A stretch of 7,930 bases of DNA, from contig CAJTJA010000088.1 of the NCBI GenBank assembly GCA_910576845.1, positions 1 to 7,930 of the forward strand, in the 5' to 3' direction. How positions within the stretch are numbered: the stretch's first letter is position 1; every line of letters begins with the position of its first letter. Under the pieces are notes generated by a model. The model did not search any database, was not told where the DNA came from, and was given only the letters and a program-made list of their open reading frames with translations. Shown here in pieces: positions 1 through 4,986 of the stretch. The stretch comes from an uncultured Oscillibacter sp. (lineage in GTDB: Bacteria; Bacillota; Clostridia; Oscillospirales; Oscillospiraceae). The translations under genes were made by a program, and so were the position numbers.

Positions 1-505
1 AGACCACGAAGGTCTCGGCCACGGTGCCGTTGGTGATGAAGCACTTGGAGCCGTTGAGGACGTAGTGGTCACCCTCCAGAACGGCGGTGGTCTGCTGGCC
101 GGAGGCGTCGGTGCCGGCGTTGGGCTCGGTGAGGCCGAAGGCGCCGATCTTCTTGCCGCTCAGCAGGTCAGGCAGATACTTCTTTTTCTGCTCCTCGGTG
201 CCGTGCTCAAAGATGGGGGCGCAGCAAAGGGAGGTGTGAGCGGAGACGATAACGGCAGTGGTGCCGCAGACCTTCGCCAACTCCTCCACGCACATGGCAT
301 AGGAGAGAACGTCGCCGCCGGCGCCGCCGTACTCCTTGGGGAAGTAGATGCCCATCATGCCCAGCTTGGCCATCTTCTCCACGGTCTCCATGGGGAAGCG
401 CTCCTCCTCGTCGATCTCCTCGGCGAGAGGCTTGACCTCGTTCTCAGCGAACTCACGGTACATCTTGCGGAGCATCAGCTGCTCATTGGAAAGATGAAAA
501 TCCAT
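1..505 (-). CDS. bcd: Acyl-CoA dehydrogenase, butyryl-CoA dehydrogenase-like (5' part, runs off left edge)
   Basis: This is the first 168 codons of an FAD-dependent acyl-CoA dehydrogenase. In butyrate formers the enzyme reduces crotonyl-CoA to butyryl-CoA in the cytoplasm, usually with EtfAB. The start MDFHLSNEQLMLRK is typical of the short-chain family. Residues 1 to about 120 form the N-terminal helical domain. The family signature GLTEPNAGTDASG follows, which lines the flavin and substrate site in the middle beta domain. The sequence then stops at the window edge, so the catalytic glutamate and C-terminal domain are not visible. The start is fixed by AAAGGAG, 11 bases upstream of the ATG. 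It lies 27 bases after the hbd stop with no terminator between, so it is very likely co-transcribed with hbd. The butyryl-CoA assignment rests on this neighbour; another short-chain acyl-CoA dehydrogenase is possible. Whether etfB and etfA follow cannot be seen. Confidence 0.9.
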   Translation of the reverse strand, partial: MDFHLSNEQLMLRKMYREFAENEVKPLAEEIDEEERFPMETVEKMAKLGMMGIYFPKEYGGAGGDVLSYAMCVEELAKVCGTTAVIVSAHTSLCCAPIFEHGTEEQKKKYLPDLLSGKKIGAFGLTEPNAGTDASGQQTTAVLEGDHYVLNGSKCFITNGTVAETFVV

Positions 506-532
506 ACCTATAATACTCCTTTACTCAGGTTC

Positions 533-1369
533 TTACTTGGAATAATCGTAGAAGCCCTTGCCGGTCTTCTTGCCCAGCAGACCGCCGCGGACCATCTTCT
601 TCAGCAGCAGAGCGGGACGGTACTTGGGATCGCCGCTCTCGTTGAAGAGGGTCTCCATGATGGCCAGGCATACGTCCAGGCCGATGAAGTCGCCCAGCGC
701 CAAGGGCCCCATGGGATGGTTCGCACCCAAACGCATGGCCTTGTCGATGTCTTCCACGGAGGCAACGCCAGTCTCCACCAGGCCTGCCGCCTCATTGATC
801 ATGGGGATCAGAATTTTATTGACAACAAAGCCGGGAGCCTCCGCCACTTCCACGGGGTCCTTGCCGATCTCCTGAGACAGCTTATAGATGAAATCAAAGG
901 TCTCCTGGGTGGTGTTGGCGCCCCGGATGATCTCCACCAGCTTCATGCTGGGAACGGGGTTGAAGAAGTGCATGCCGATGACGGGATGGTTCAGGCCGTT
1001 AGCCATCTCGGTAATAGACAGAGAGGAGGTGTTGGAGGCAAAGATGGCCTCGGGCTTGCACATGGCGTCCAGCTCGCTGAGGAGGGCCTTTTTCGTGGCC
1101 ATGTCTTCCTTAACGCACTCAATAATCAGGTCAGCGTCGGCGCAGGCGGACTTCTCCTCCACCAGCACATTGGCCATAATAGCGTCGGCGGCGGCCTGCT
1201 CCATCCGGCCCTTGTCTACGCGCTTCTGGAGCGAGGCGGCCAGCTTGTCCTTATGCTTCTGGGCAGACGCTACGGAGCTGGCATACATCAAAGCGGTGTG
1301 GCCCTTCGCCGCGAAAACCTGGGCAATGCCGCTGCCCATCGTGCCTGCGCCAAAAATAGCTACCTTCAT
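533..1369 (-). CDS. hbd: 3-hydroxybutyryl-CoA dehydrogenase
   Basis: The 278-residue product matches the usual length (about 280) of clostridial Hbd, which reduces acetoacetyl-CoA to 3-hydroxybutyryl-CoA with NAD(P)H in the cytoplasmic butyrate pathway. The N-terminal Rossmann fold shows the dinucleotide loop GAGTMG at residues 7-12. All four residues known from the family active site are present: Ser115 (in SNTSSL), His134 (in GMHFFNP), Glu146 (in KLVEII) and Asn184 (in GFVVNK). The C-terminal helical domain has GANHPMGPLALGDFIGLD (215-232) and the ending GKKTGKGFYDY. The ATG is preceded by AGGAGG at normal spacing. It is the first gene after the promoter at 1487-1515 and is followed closely by the acyl-CoA dehydrogenase gene. 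The order hbd-bcd differs from the crt-bcd-etfBA-hbd order of Clostridium acetobutylicum, and crt and thl are not in view. A long stop-free frame lies antisense to it and is judged an artefact. Confidence 0.96.
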   Translation of the reverse strand: MKVAIFGAGTMGSGIAQVFAAKGHTALMYASSVASAQKHKDKLAASLQKRVDKGRMEQAAADAIMANVLVEEKSACADADLIIECVKEDMATKKALLSELDAMCKPEAIFASNTSSLSITEMANGLNHPVIGMHFFNPVPSMKLVEIIRGANTTQETFDFIYKLSQEIGKDPVEVAEAPGFVVNKILIPMINEAAGLVETGVASVEDIDKAMRLGANHPMGPLALGDFIGLDVCLAIMETLFNESGDPKYRPALLLKKMVRGGLLGKKTGKGFYDYSK

Positions 1370-1415
1370 GTTTGTTCCTCCTGTTGTTCATTATTTTATG
1401 GCAGGTTCTGTTTAC

Positions 1416-1431
1416 AATGCCCCTAGGCATT
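1416..1431 (-). other. Small hairpin in the hbd leader
   Basis: AATGCC and GGCATT form a 6-bp stem around a 4-base loop about 50 bases before the hbd start codon, inside the predicted 5' untranslated region. There is no U-run after it on the minus strand, so it is not an intrinsic terminator. A role in mRNA stability or as a protein site is possible but unproven. Confidence 0.3.
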
Positions 1432-1447
1432 TTGCAACCCGGGAAAG

Positions 1448-1479
1448 GTGAGCAAAACCGACATTGCTAATTTGCTCAC
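1448..1479. promoter_or_regulatory. 9-bp inverted repeat at the hbd transcription start
   Basis: GTGAGCAAA (1448-1456) and TTTGCTCAC (1471-1479) are perfect inverted copies separated by 14 bases, so their centres are 23 bp apart, about two helical turns. The repeat starts one base after the predicted transcription start (about 1480) of the hbd promoter. As DNA it would be a repressor site blocking initiation or clearance. As RNA it would fold into a stem-loop at the very 5' end of the hbd-bcd message. The repeat itself is directly visible; its function is inference. Confidence 0.6.
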
Positions 1480-1481
1480 AA
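1464..1481. promoter_or_regulatory. Rex-like operator
   Basis: TTGCTAA-TTTG-CTCACAA resembles the Rex redox-repressor site of Firmicutes, TTGT(T/G)AA-N4-TT(A/C)ACAA, at 12 of 14 conserved positions. Rex is known to repress fermentation and butyrate genes in Clostridia and to be released by NADH. The site overlaps the predicted start of the hbd-bcd transcript, the right place for a repressor. It shares bases with the 9-bp inverted repeat, so a different regulator may be the real ligand. No rex gene is in the window. Confidence 0.4.
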
Positions 1482-1486
1482 TCTTT

Positions 1487-1515
1487 ATTATAGGGTCCTT
1501 CCGGCGAATTATCAA
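1487..1515 (-). promoter_or_regulatory. Sigma-A promoter for hbd-bcd
   Basis: On the minus strand TTGATA (1510-1515) and a perfect TATAAT (1487-1492) are spaced by 17 bases. The predicted start near 1480 gives a leader of about 111 bases before hbd. Only -35 position 5 departs from consensus. Confidence 0.8.
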
Positions 1516-1683
1516 GTACAATTTCACCGCCGCCCCCTTCTTTTTTTCTTTTTTACGATTCGTACAAAATAATCGTTAAAATTTATACAATTTTTTAACC
1601 CCCCTGTTTTTTCCGCTGATTCCACCAGCTGGAAACGGTGCCTGACCCGTCGAAAAAATCTCTCTCCATTTGGATAATCTTCC

Positions 1684-1708
1684 AAATTTTTAGCTAACCT
1701 AAAAATTT
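1684..1708. promoter_or_regulatory. 10-bp inverted repeat upstream of the dpaL promoter
   Basis: AAATTTTTAG (1684-1693) and CTAAAAATTT (1699-1708) are perfect inverted copies around a 5-base spacer, CTAAC. The centre is about 60 bases upstream of the predicted dpaL start, a position typical of an activator site. It cannot be a terminator of a visible gene, because both flanking genes read away from it. The sequence does not identify the regulator. Confidence 0.5.
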
Positions 1709-1721
1709 ATTAGAATTCCTC

Positions 1722-1749
1722 TTGCATTTTTCCTCTCCTGTGCTATCAT
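1722..1749 (+). promoter_or_regulatory. Promoter for dpaL
   Basis: TTGCAT (1722-1727) and TATCAT (1744-1749) are 16 bases apart, with TG one base before the -10 box (extended -10). The -35 box is weak, which suits an activated promoter with the inverted repeat just upstream. The predicted start is near 1756. Confidence 0.6.
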
Positions 1750-1760
1750 GCAAGTAACAT

Positions 1761-1775
1761 CTAAAACTTTTTTAG
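1761..1775. promoter_or_regulatory. CTAAAA-CTT-TTTTAG inverted repeat in the dpaL leader
   Basis: A 6-bp inverted repeat with a 3-base spacer lies about 5 to 20 bases after the predicted dpaL start. It uses the same half-site (CTAAAA/TTTTAG) as the larger repeat at 1684-1708, in the opposite arrangement. A second operator for the same regulator is a reasonable inference. Confidence 0.4.
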
Positions 1776-1802
1776 TTTCATAAACTTTTTTGGAGGCGCA
1801 CC

Positions 1803-3017
1803 ATGAAAGAAGCGATTAAGTGGACCCTGAACCGCATGCCCAAGAGCGGAGACAAGCAGCTTTCCGTCATGTCCTTGGACAGCGTGGCAAAAGCCCGCCG
1901 TTTCCACAGCAGTTTTCCCCAGTACTCCGTCACCCCTCTGGCCCAGCTGGAAGGTATGGCCCAGCATCTTGGGCTGGGCGGCCTGTTTGTGAAAAACGAA
2001 TCCTATCGTTTCGGCCTTAACGCTTTCAAAGTGCTGGGCGGTTCCTTTGCCATGGGCCGGTATATCGCCAAGGAAATGGGCCGTGATGTATCCGGGATGA
2101 CCTATCAATACCTGACCAGCGAGGCCTTCCGCCAGGAGTTTGGCCAGGCAACCTTCTTCACCGCTACCGACGGCAACCACGGCCGGGGCGTAGCCTGGGC
2201 CGCCAATAAGCTGGGGCAGAAGGCTGTGGTCCATATGCCCAAGGGCAGCACGAAGCCCCGCTTTGACAACATTGCCAAGGAAGGGGCCCAGGTGACCATT
2301 GAGGACGTCAACTATGACGACTGTGTCCGCATGGCCGCCGCCGAAGCCGCTCAGACCGAACACGGCGTCATTGTGCAGGACACCGCCTGGGACGGCTATG
2401 AGGAAATTCCCTCCTGGATCATGCAGGGTTATGGCACCATGGCCGGAGAAGCCGCCGAACAGCTCCGGCAGATCAGCGTGAACCGCCCCACCCATGTCTT
2501 CGTTCAGGCCGGCGTAGGCAGCCTGGCCGGGGCTGTGGTAGGTTATTTCACAAATCTCTTCCCGAACGATCCCCCTAAATTCATCGTCATGGAGGCCCAA
2601 GCGGCAGACTGCCTCTATCAGGGCGCCATGGCCGGAGACGGCTCTCCCAGAATGGTGGGCGGCGATTTGCAGACCATTATGGCAGGCCTTGCCTGCGGCG
2701 AGCCCAACACCATCTCTTGGGACATTCTCCGCAACCATGTCACTGCCTTTGTCTCCTGCCCCGACTGGGTCAGCGCCAAAGGCATGCGGATGCTGGGCGC
2801 GCCGCTGAAGGGCGACCCCGCTGTAATCTCGGGTGAAAGCGGTGCGGTAGGCATGGGGCTTATCGCCTCTTTGATGCAGGATGATACATACCAAGACCTT
2901 CGGGATGCCATCGGCCTGAATCGCTTCAGCCAGGTTCTGATGTTCTCCACCGAAGGAGACACCGATCCCGAAAAGTACCGCAGAGTACTCTGGGACGGAG
3001 AGCACGCCGCGCTTTAA
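1803..3017 (+). CDS. dpaL: Diaminopropionate ammonia-lyase
   Basis: The 404-residue protein matches the YgeX/DpaL family (about 400 residues), PLP fold-type II enzymes that split 2,3-diaminopropionate into pyruvate and two ammonia molecules in the cytoplasm. Visible features, in order: NAFKVLGG with the PLP-binding Lys76; TDGNHGRG (122-129) with Asp123; QDTAWDGYEEIP with Asp193, the second acidic residue known from the E. coli enzyme; a glycine-rich phosphate loop GVGSLAG (237-243); SGESGAVG (343-350); and STEGDTDPEKY (382-392). The start is set by TTGGAGG a few bases before the ATG. The gene stands alone, divergent from hbd-bcd and closed by its own terminator. It is not next to the ygeW/ygeY/hyuA-type genes seen with it in E. 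coli. Pyruvate from this reaction could feed acetyl-CoA and hence butyrate, which is inference. A related substrate such as D-serine is possible, as the family accepts it weakly. Confidence 0.94.
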   Translation: MKEAIKWTLNRMPKSGDKQLSVMSLDSVAKARRFHSSFPQYSVTPLAQLEGMAQHLGLGGLFVKNESYRFGLNAFKVLGGSFAMGRYIAKEMGRDVSGMTYQYLTSEAFRQEFGQATFFTATDGNHGRGVAWAANKLGQKAVVHMPKGSTKPRFDNIAKEGAQVTIEDVNYDDCVRMAAAEAAQTEHGVIVQDTAWDGYEEIPSWIMQGYGTMAGEAAEQLRQISVNRPTHVFVQAGVGSLAGAVVGYFTNLFPNDPPKFIVMEAQAADCLYQGAMAGDGSPRMVGGDLQTIMAGLACGEPNTISWDILRNHVTAFVSCPDWVSAKGMRMLGAPLKGDPAVISGESGAVGMGLIASLMQDDTYQDLRDAIGLNRFSQVLMFSTEGDTDPEKYRRVLWDGEHAAL

Positions 3018-3069
3018 CGGCAGTCCGGCAAGCGGATTCCCATCGCGCGGCCTGTTTATGAAAGCAGTG

Positions 3070-3100
3070 AAGGAGCTGGGTTTACGCCCGGCTCCTTTTT
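3070..3100 (+). terminator. Intrinsic terminator after dpaL
   Basis: GGAGCTGGG (3072-3080) pairs with CCCGGCTCC (3087-3095), with one G-U pair and a 6-base loop, extended by two A-T pairs and followed by a T-run. It lies 53 bases after the dpaL stop. On the other strand no U-run follows the stem, so termination of the converging acetyltransferase gene is less certain. Confidence 0.9.
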
Positions 3101-3115
3101 CTTCCGCCGCTCAGC

Positions 3116-3589
3116 TCAAAGCGGCTGCTGCCCGCGCTTTTCCATCACAAAATTCGTCAGGCTGACTCCCTGCCGTTCTACTTGCTGCGTTCTGATAAGC
3201 CGATAGCCTCTCTTTTCAAAAAACGGCTTTGCGGTGATGGAAGCGTGCGTAGTAATTTTTCCTCCCGCCGCTCGCTCCAGCTCATCGCAAATAGCCGCGG
3301 CAATCCCTTTTCCCTGATAGTCTTTATGTACGTACAGCCTGTCAAGATACGCAGTTTTATCGATTGCCTTTTTGATATCCCCAAACCCCACCACTATCCC
3401 GTTCTCAGCCGCGACTATCGTGTAATGTTCCCGAAATGACTGATCCCATTTTTCTAAATCCATGCTGCCCGATGCCCACGCATCCAGCTGCTCCTCCGTG
3501 TAATCCCTCGCATTCACCGTATGCACCGTATGATAAAACAGCTCTGCCAACGCTCCACAGTCTGACGGCCGGTATTCTCTGATTATCAT
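3116..3589 (-). CDS. YafP-like GNAT N-acetyltransferase
   Basis: This 157-residue cytoplasmic protein belongs to the GNAT superfamily, which moves the acetyl group of acetyl-CoA to an amine. The acetyl-CoA loop is visible as YVHKDYQGKGIA (86-97), in the Q/RxxGxG/A pattern. The C-terminal half, ASITAKPFFEKRGY followed by a QQVERQG stretch and NFVM, is very close to E. coli YafP as I recall it, so this subfamily is favoured. The substrate is unknown; YafP has been linked to detoxification of nitroaromatic compounds. The start is taken at 3589 because GGAGG lies 5 bases before that ATG. An ATG at 3607 would be about 6 bases from the predicted transcription start and has no ribosome site. It converges on dpaL and diverges from guaA, and is probably monocistronic. 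Confidence 0.9.
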   Translation of the reverse strand: MIIREYRPSDCGALAELFYHTVHTVNARDYTEEQLDAWASGSMDLEKWDQSFREHYTIVAAENGIVVGFGDIKKAIDKTAYLDRLYVHKDYQGKGIAAAICDELERAAGGKITTHASITAKPFFEKRGYRLIRTQQVERQGVSLTNFVMEKRGQQPL

Positions 3590-3618
3590 TCTTCCTCCAG
3601 CTTTCATTTTTTAACGAC

Positions 3619-3647
3619 AGTATACCATCCGGAGCATCCCGACGCAA
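3619..3647 (-). promoter_or_regulatory. Promoter for the GNAT gene
   Basis: On the minus strand TTGCGT (3642-3647) and TATACT (3619-3624) are spaced by 17 bases. The predicted start near 3612 leaves a short leader and supports the start codon at 3589. Confidence 0.65.
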
Positions 3648-3684
3648 GACATGGCGCACAGCCAGCTGAGTTTCCCGGATTTTA

Positions 3685-3713
3685 TTGCTTTTCCAGTCAA
3701 ACTATGCTATAAC
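3685..3713 (+). promoter_or_regulatory. Promoter for guaA
   Basis: TTGCTT (3685-3690) and TATAAC (3708-3713) are spaced by 17 bases with an extended -10 TG. The predicted start near 3720 leaves a leader of about 40 bases, too short for a purine riboswitch. Confidence 0.65.
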
Positions 3714-3759
3714 AGCAGATAGAAAAAATCGGACAAAATTTTACAACGGAGGACAGTCT

Positions 3760-4740
3760 ATGAACAGCAATATGCGCCCCGCAGACATGAAGCGTATCAA
3801 CACCCCTGCACTGGCAGAAGCATTTATCTCGGAACAAACAGAACAAATCCGGAATCAGGTCGGCGGCAAGAAGGTACTGCTGGCCCTCTCCGGCGGCGTT
3901 GACTCCTCCGTGGTGGCCGCCCTGCTGATCAAGGCCATCGGCAAACAGCTGGTCTGCGTCCACGTAAACCACGGCCTCATGCGCAAGGGCGAGAGCGAGC
4001 AGGTGCTCTCCGTCTTCCGGGACCAGATGGACGCCAACCTGATCTATGTTGACGCCACGGACCGCTTCCTGGATCTGCTGGCCGGCGTGGATGAGCCGGA
4101 GCGGAAGCGGAAGATCATCGGCGGTGAGTTTATCAATGTCTTCGACGAGGAGGCACGGAAGCTGGAAGGAATCTCCTTCCTGGCTCAGGGAACCATTTAT
4201 CCCGACATTTTGGAGAGCGACGGCGTGAAGGCTCACCACAACGTGGGCGGCCTGCCGGAGGATATGGATTTCGAGCTGGTGGAGCCGGTAAAGCTCCTTT
4301 TCAAGGACGAGGTTCGGGTTGTGGGCCGGGCCCTGGGCCTGCCCGCCTCTATGGTGGAACGCCAGCCCTTCCCGGGCCCCGGCCTGGGCGTGCGCTGCCT
4401 AGGGGCCATCACCCGGGACCGCCTGGCAGCCCTGCGGGAGTCTGACGCCATTTTACGAGAGGAATTCGGCAAAGCGGGTCTGGCTGACAAAGTATGGCAG
4501 TTCTTCACCGTGGTTCCGGATTTTCGCTCTACCGGCGTACGGGACGGCAAGCGGGCTTTTGACTGGCCGGTGATCATCCGGGCCGTCAATACGGTGGATG
4601 CTATGACCGCCACCGTCCCCGAAATTCCCTGGACCGTCCTGCAGACCATTACCACCCGTATCTTAGCCGAGGTTTCCGGCGTCTGCCGCGTATTATATGA
4701 CCTGACGCCGAAGCCAGTAGGAACCATTGAGTGGGAATAA
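3760..4740 (+). CDS. guaA: GMP synthase, ATP-pyrophosphatase subunit without glutaminase domain
   Basis: This 326-residue protein matches the C-terminal two-thirds of bacterial GuaA, which adenylates XMP and aminates it to GMP. The ATP-binding PP-loop SGGVDSS is at 44-50. It is followed by VNHGLMRKGE, AQGTIYPDILES (142-153), KAHHNVGGLPEDM (157-169), the RQPFPGPGLG segment and the dimerisation domain, ending KPVGTIEWE, the family terminus. Normal bacterial GuaA has about 510-525 residues with a class I glutamine amidotransferase domain first; that domain is absent here. The start at 3760 follows CGGAGG at normal spacing, and the frame upstream to 3685 lies in the promoter and is not coding for glutaminase. 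The protein must therefore use free ammonia or a separate glutaminase subunit, as archaeal GuaAa/GuaAb do. No such subunit is nearby. Nothing in the body looks degraded, so it is probably functional. Accessory DNA begins right after its stop. Confidence 0.93.
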   Translation: MNSNMRPADMKRINTPALAEAFISEQTEQIRNQVGGKKVLLALSGGVDSSVVAALLIKAIGKQLVCVHVNHGLMRKGESEQVLSVFRDQMDANLIYVDATDRFLDLLAGVDEPERKRKIIGGEFINVFDEEARKLEGISFLAQGTIYPDILESDGVKAHHNVGGLPEDMDFELVEPVKLLFKDEVRVVGRALGLPASMVERQPFPGPGLGVRCLGAITRDRLAALRESDAILREEFGKAGLADKVWQFFTVVPDFRSTGVRDGKRAFDWPVIIRAVNTVDAMTATVPEIPWTVLQTITTRILAEVSGVCRVLYDLTPKPVGTIEWE

Positions 4741-4765
4741 GTTTTTGAAGCTCCAAACCCATTGC
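4722..4765. other. Possible attachment-site region at the guaA 3' end
   Basis: The 3' end of guaA is an established integration hotspot for genomic islands and integrative elements, whose attachment core usually contains the codons for the last residues (IEWE-stop). Here the conserved gene end is intact and the DNA after it changes to accessory content. I cannot find a second copy of the gene-end sequence in the window, so the other junction would be beyond the right edge. No intrinsic terminator follows guaA, in keeping with displacement of its original downstream DNA. This is inference. Confidence 0.35.
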
Positions 4766-4797
4766 AGTGCAACGGATAGACAGCTTTGTGCCTCGCT

Positions 4798-4818
4798 TTT
4801 GATAACGATTTGATAACG
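4798..4818 (+). repeat. Two TTTGATAACG direct repeats, 11-bp period
   Basis: TTTGATAACG occurs at 4798-4807 and again at 4809-4818, on the same face of the helix. A shorter related copy, TTTTGATACC, lies near 4932. The second unit overlaps the -35 box of the candidate promoter at 4810-4838. The repeats may bind a regulator, or be arm-type sites of a recombinase near the presumed island end. Confidence 0.45.
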
Positions 4819-4838
4819 CTCCCCATAGGCCGTATCAT
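4810..4838 (+). promoter_or_regulatory. Candidate promoter for the lipoprotein gene
   Basis: TTGATA (4810-4815) and TATCAT (4833-4838) are spaced by exactly 17 bases. The start would be near 4845, giving a leader of about 140 bases. No better promoter is visible between guaA and the lipoprotein. Confidence 0.5.
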
Positions 4839-4892
4839 TCTGTATCCCCGGTGGATTGCAGGTGAAACGTGTTCCTTTGCGGCTTATGGGGA
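4820..4892. repeat. Large inverted repeat between guaA and the lipoprotein gene
   Basis: The arms at 4820-4832 and 4880-4892 (CCCCATAGGCCG against CGGCTTATGGGG plus one outer T-A pair) match over 13 positions with a single G-T mismatch. The loop is 47 bases. The left arm falls within the spacer of the candidate promoter, so the full hairpin would not be in that transcript. It may act as DNA (protein or recombinase site), or be part of an RNA read from elsewhere. No T-run follows on either side, so it is not an intrinsic terminator. Confidence 0.5.
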
Positions 4893-4986
4893 ACAAGATA
4901 AAAGTGTAGTCGGGGCTTATACGCTGTGGATTTTGATACCACACTTAAAGTATGTCAAAACAAAAGTTGGATGGAAGTAACCTAAC

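Noticed and set aside
65..1426. 453-codon open frame on the plus strand opposite hbd and bcd
   Set aside because: It is antisense to two clear genes, has a repetitive Leu/Gly/Ala/His composition typical of the reverse complement of GC-rich codons, and has no ribosome site.
1761..3005. 414-codon open frame on the minus strand opposite dpaL
   Set aside because: Same artefact: antisense to a well-supported enzyme gene, odd His/Gly-rich composition, and its end runs into the dpaL promoter region.
3590..3607. Earlier start (MKAGGR) for the GNAT gene
   Set aside because: It has no ribosome site and lies only about 6 bases from the predicted transcription start; GGAGG is correctly placed for the ATG at 3589.
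3628..3647. GGAGCATC...CCGACGCAA also found near 6629-6651 with a 6-base insertion
   Set aside because: The match is short and split, and nothing else around it is shared; chance is a sufficient explanation.
3685..3759. N-terminal extension of the guaA frame
   Set aside because: It overlaps the promoter, has no ribosome site and encodes no glutaminase sequence; CGGAGG marks the ATG at 3760.
3648..3759. Purine riboswitch before guaA
   Set aside because: The predicted leader is only about 40 bases and no paired three-way-junction aptamer core is visible.
4786..4980. 64-codon frame between guaA and the lipoprotein
   Set aside because: It starts with TTG, has no ribosome site, and covers the inverted repeat and promoter elements; its composition is not convincing.
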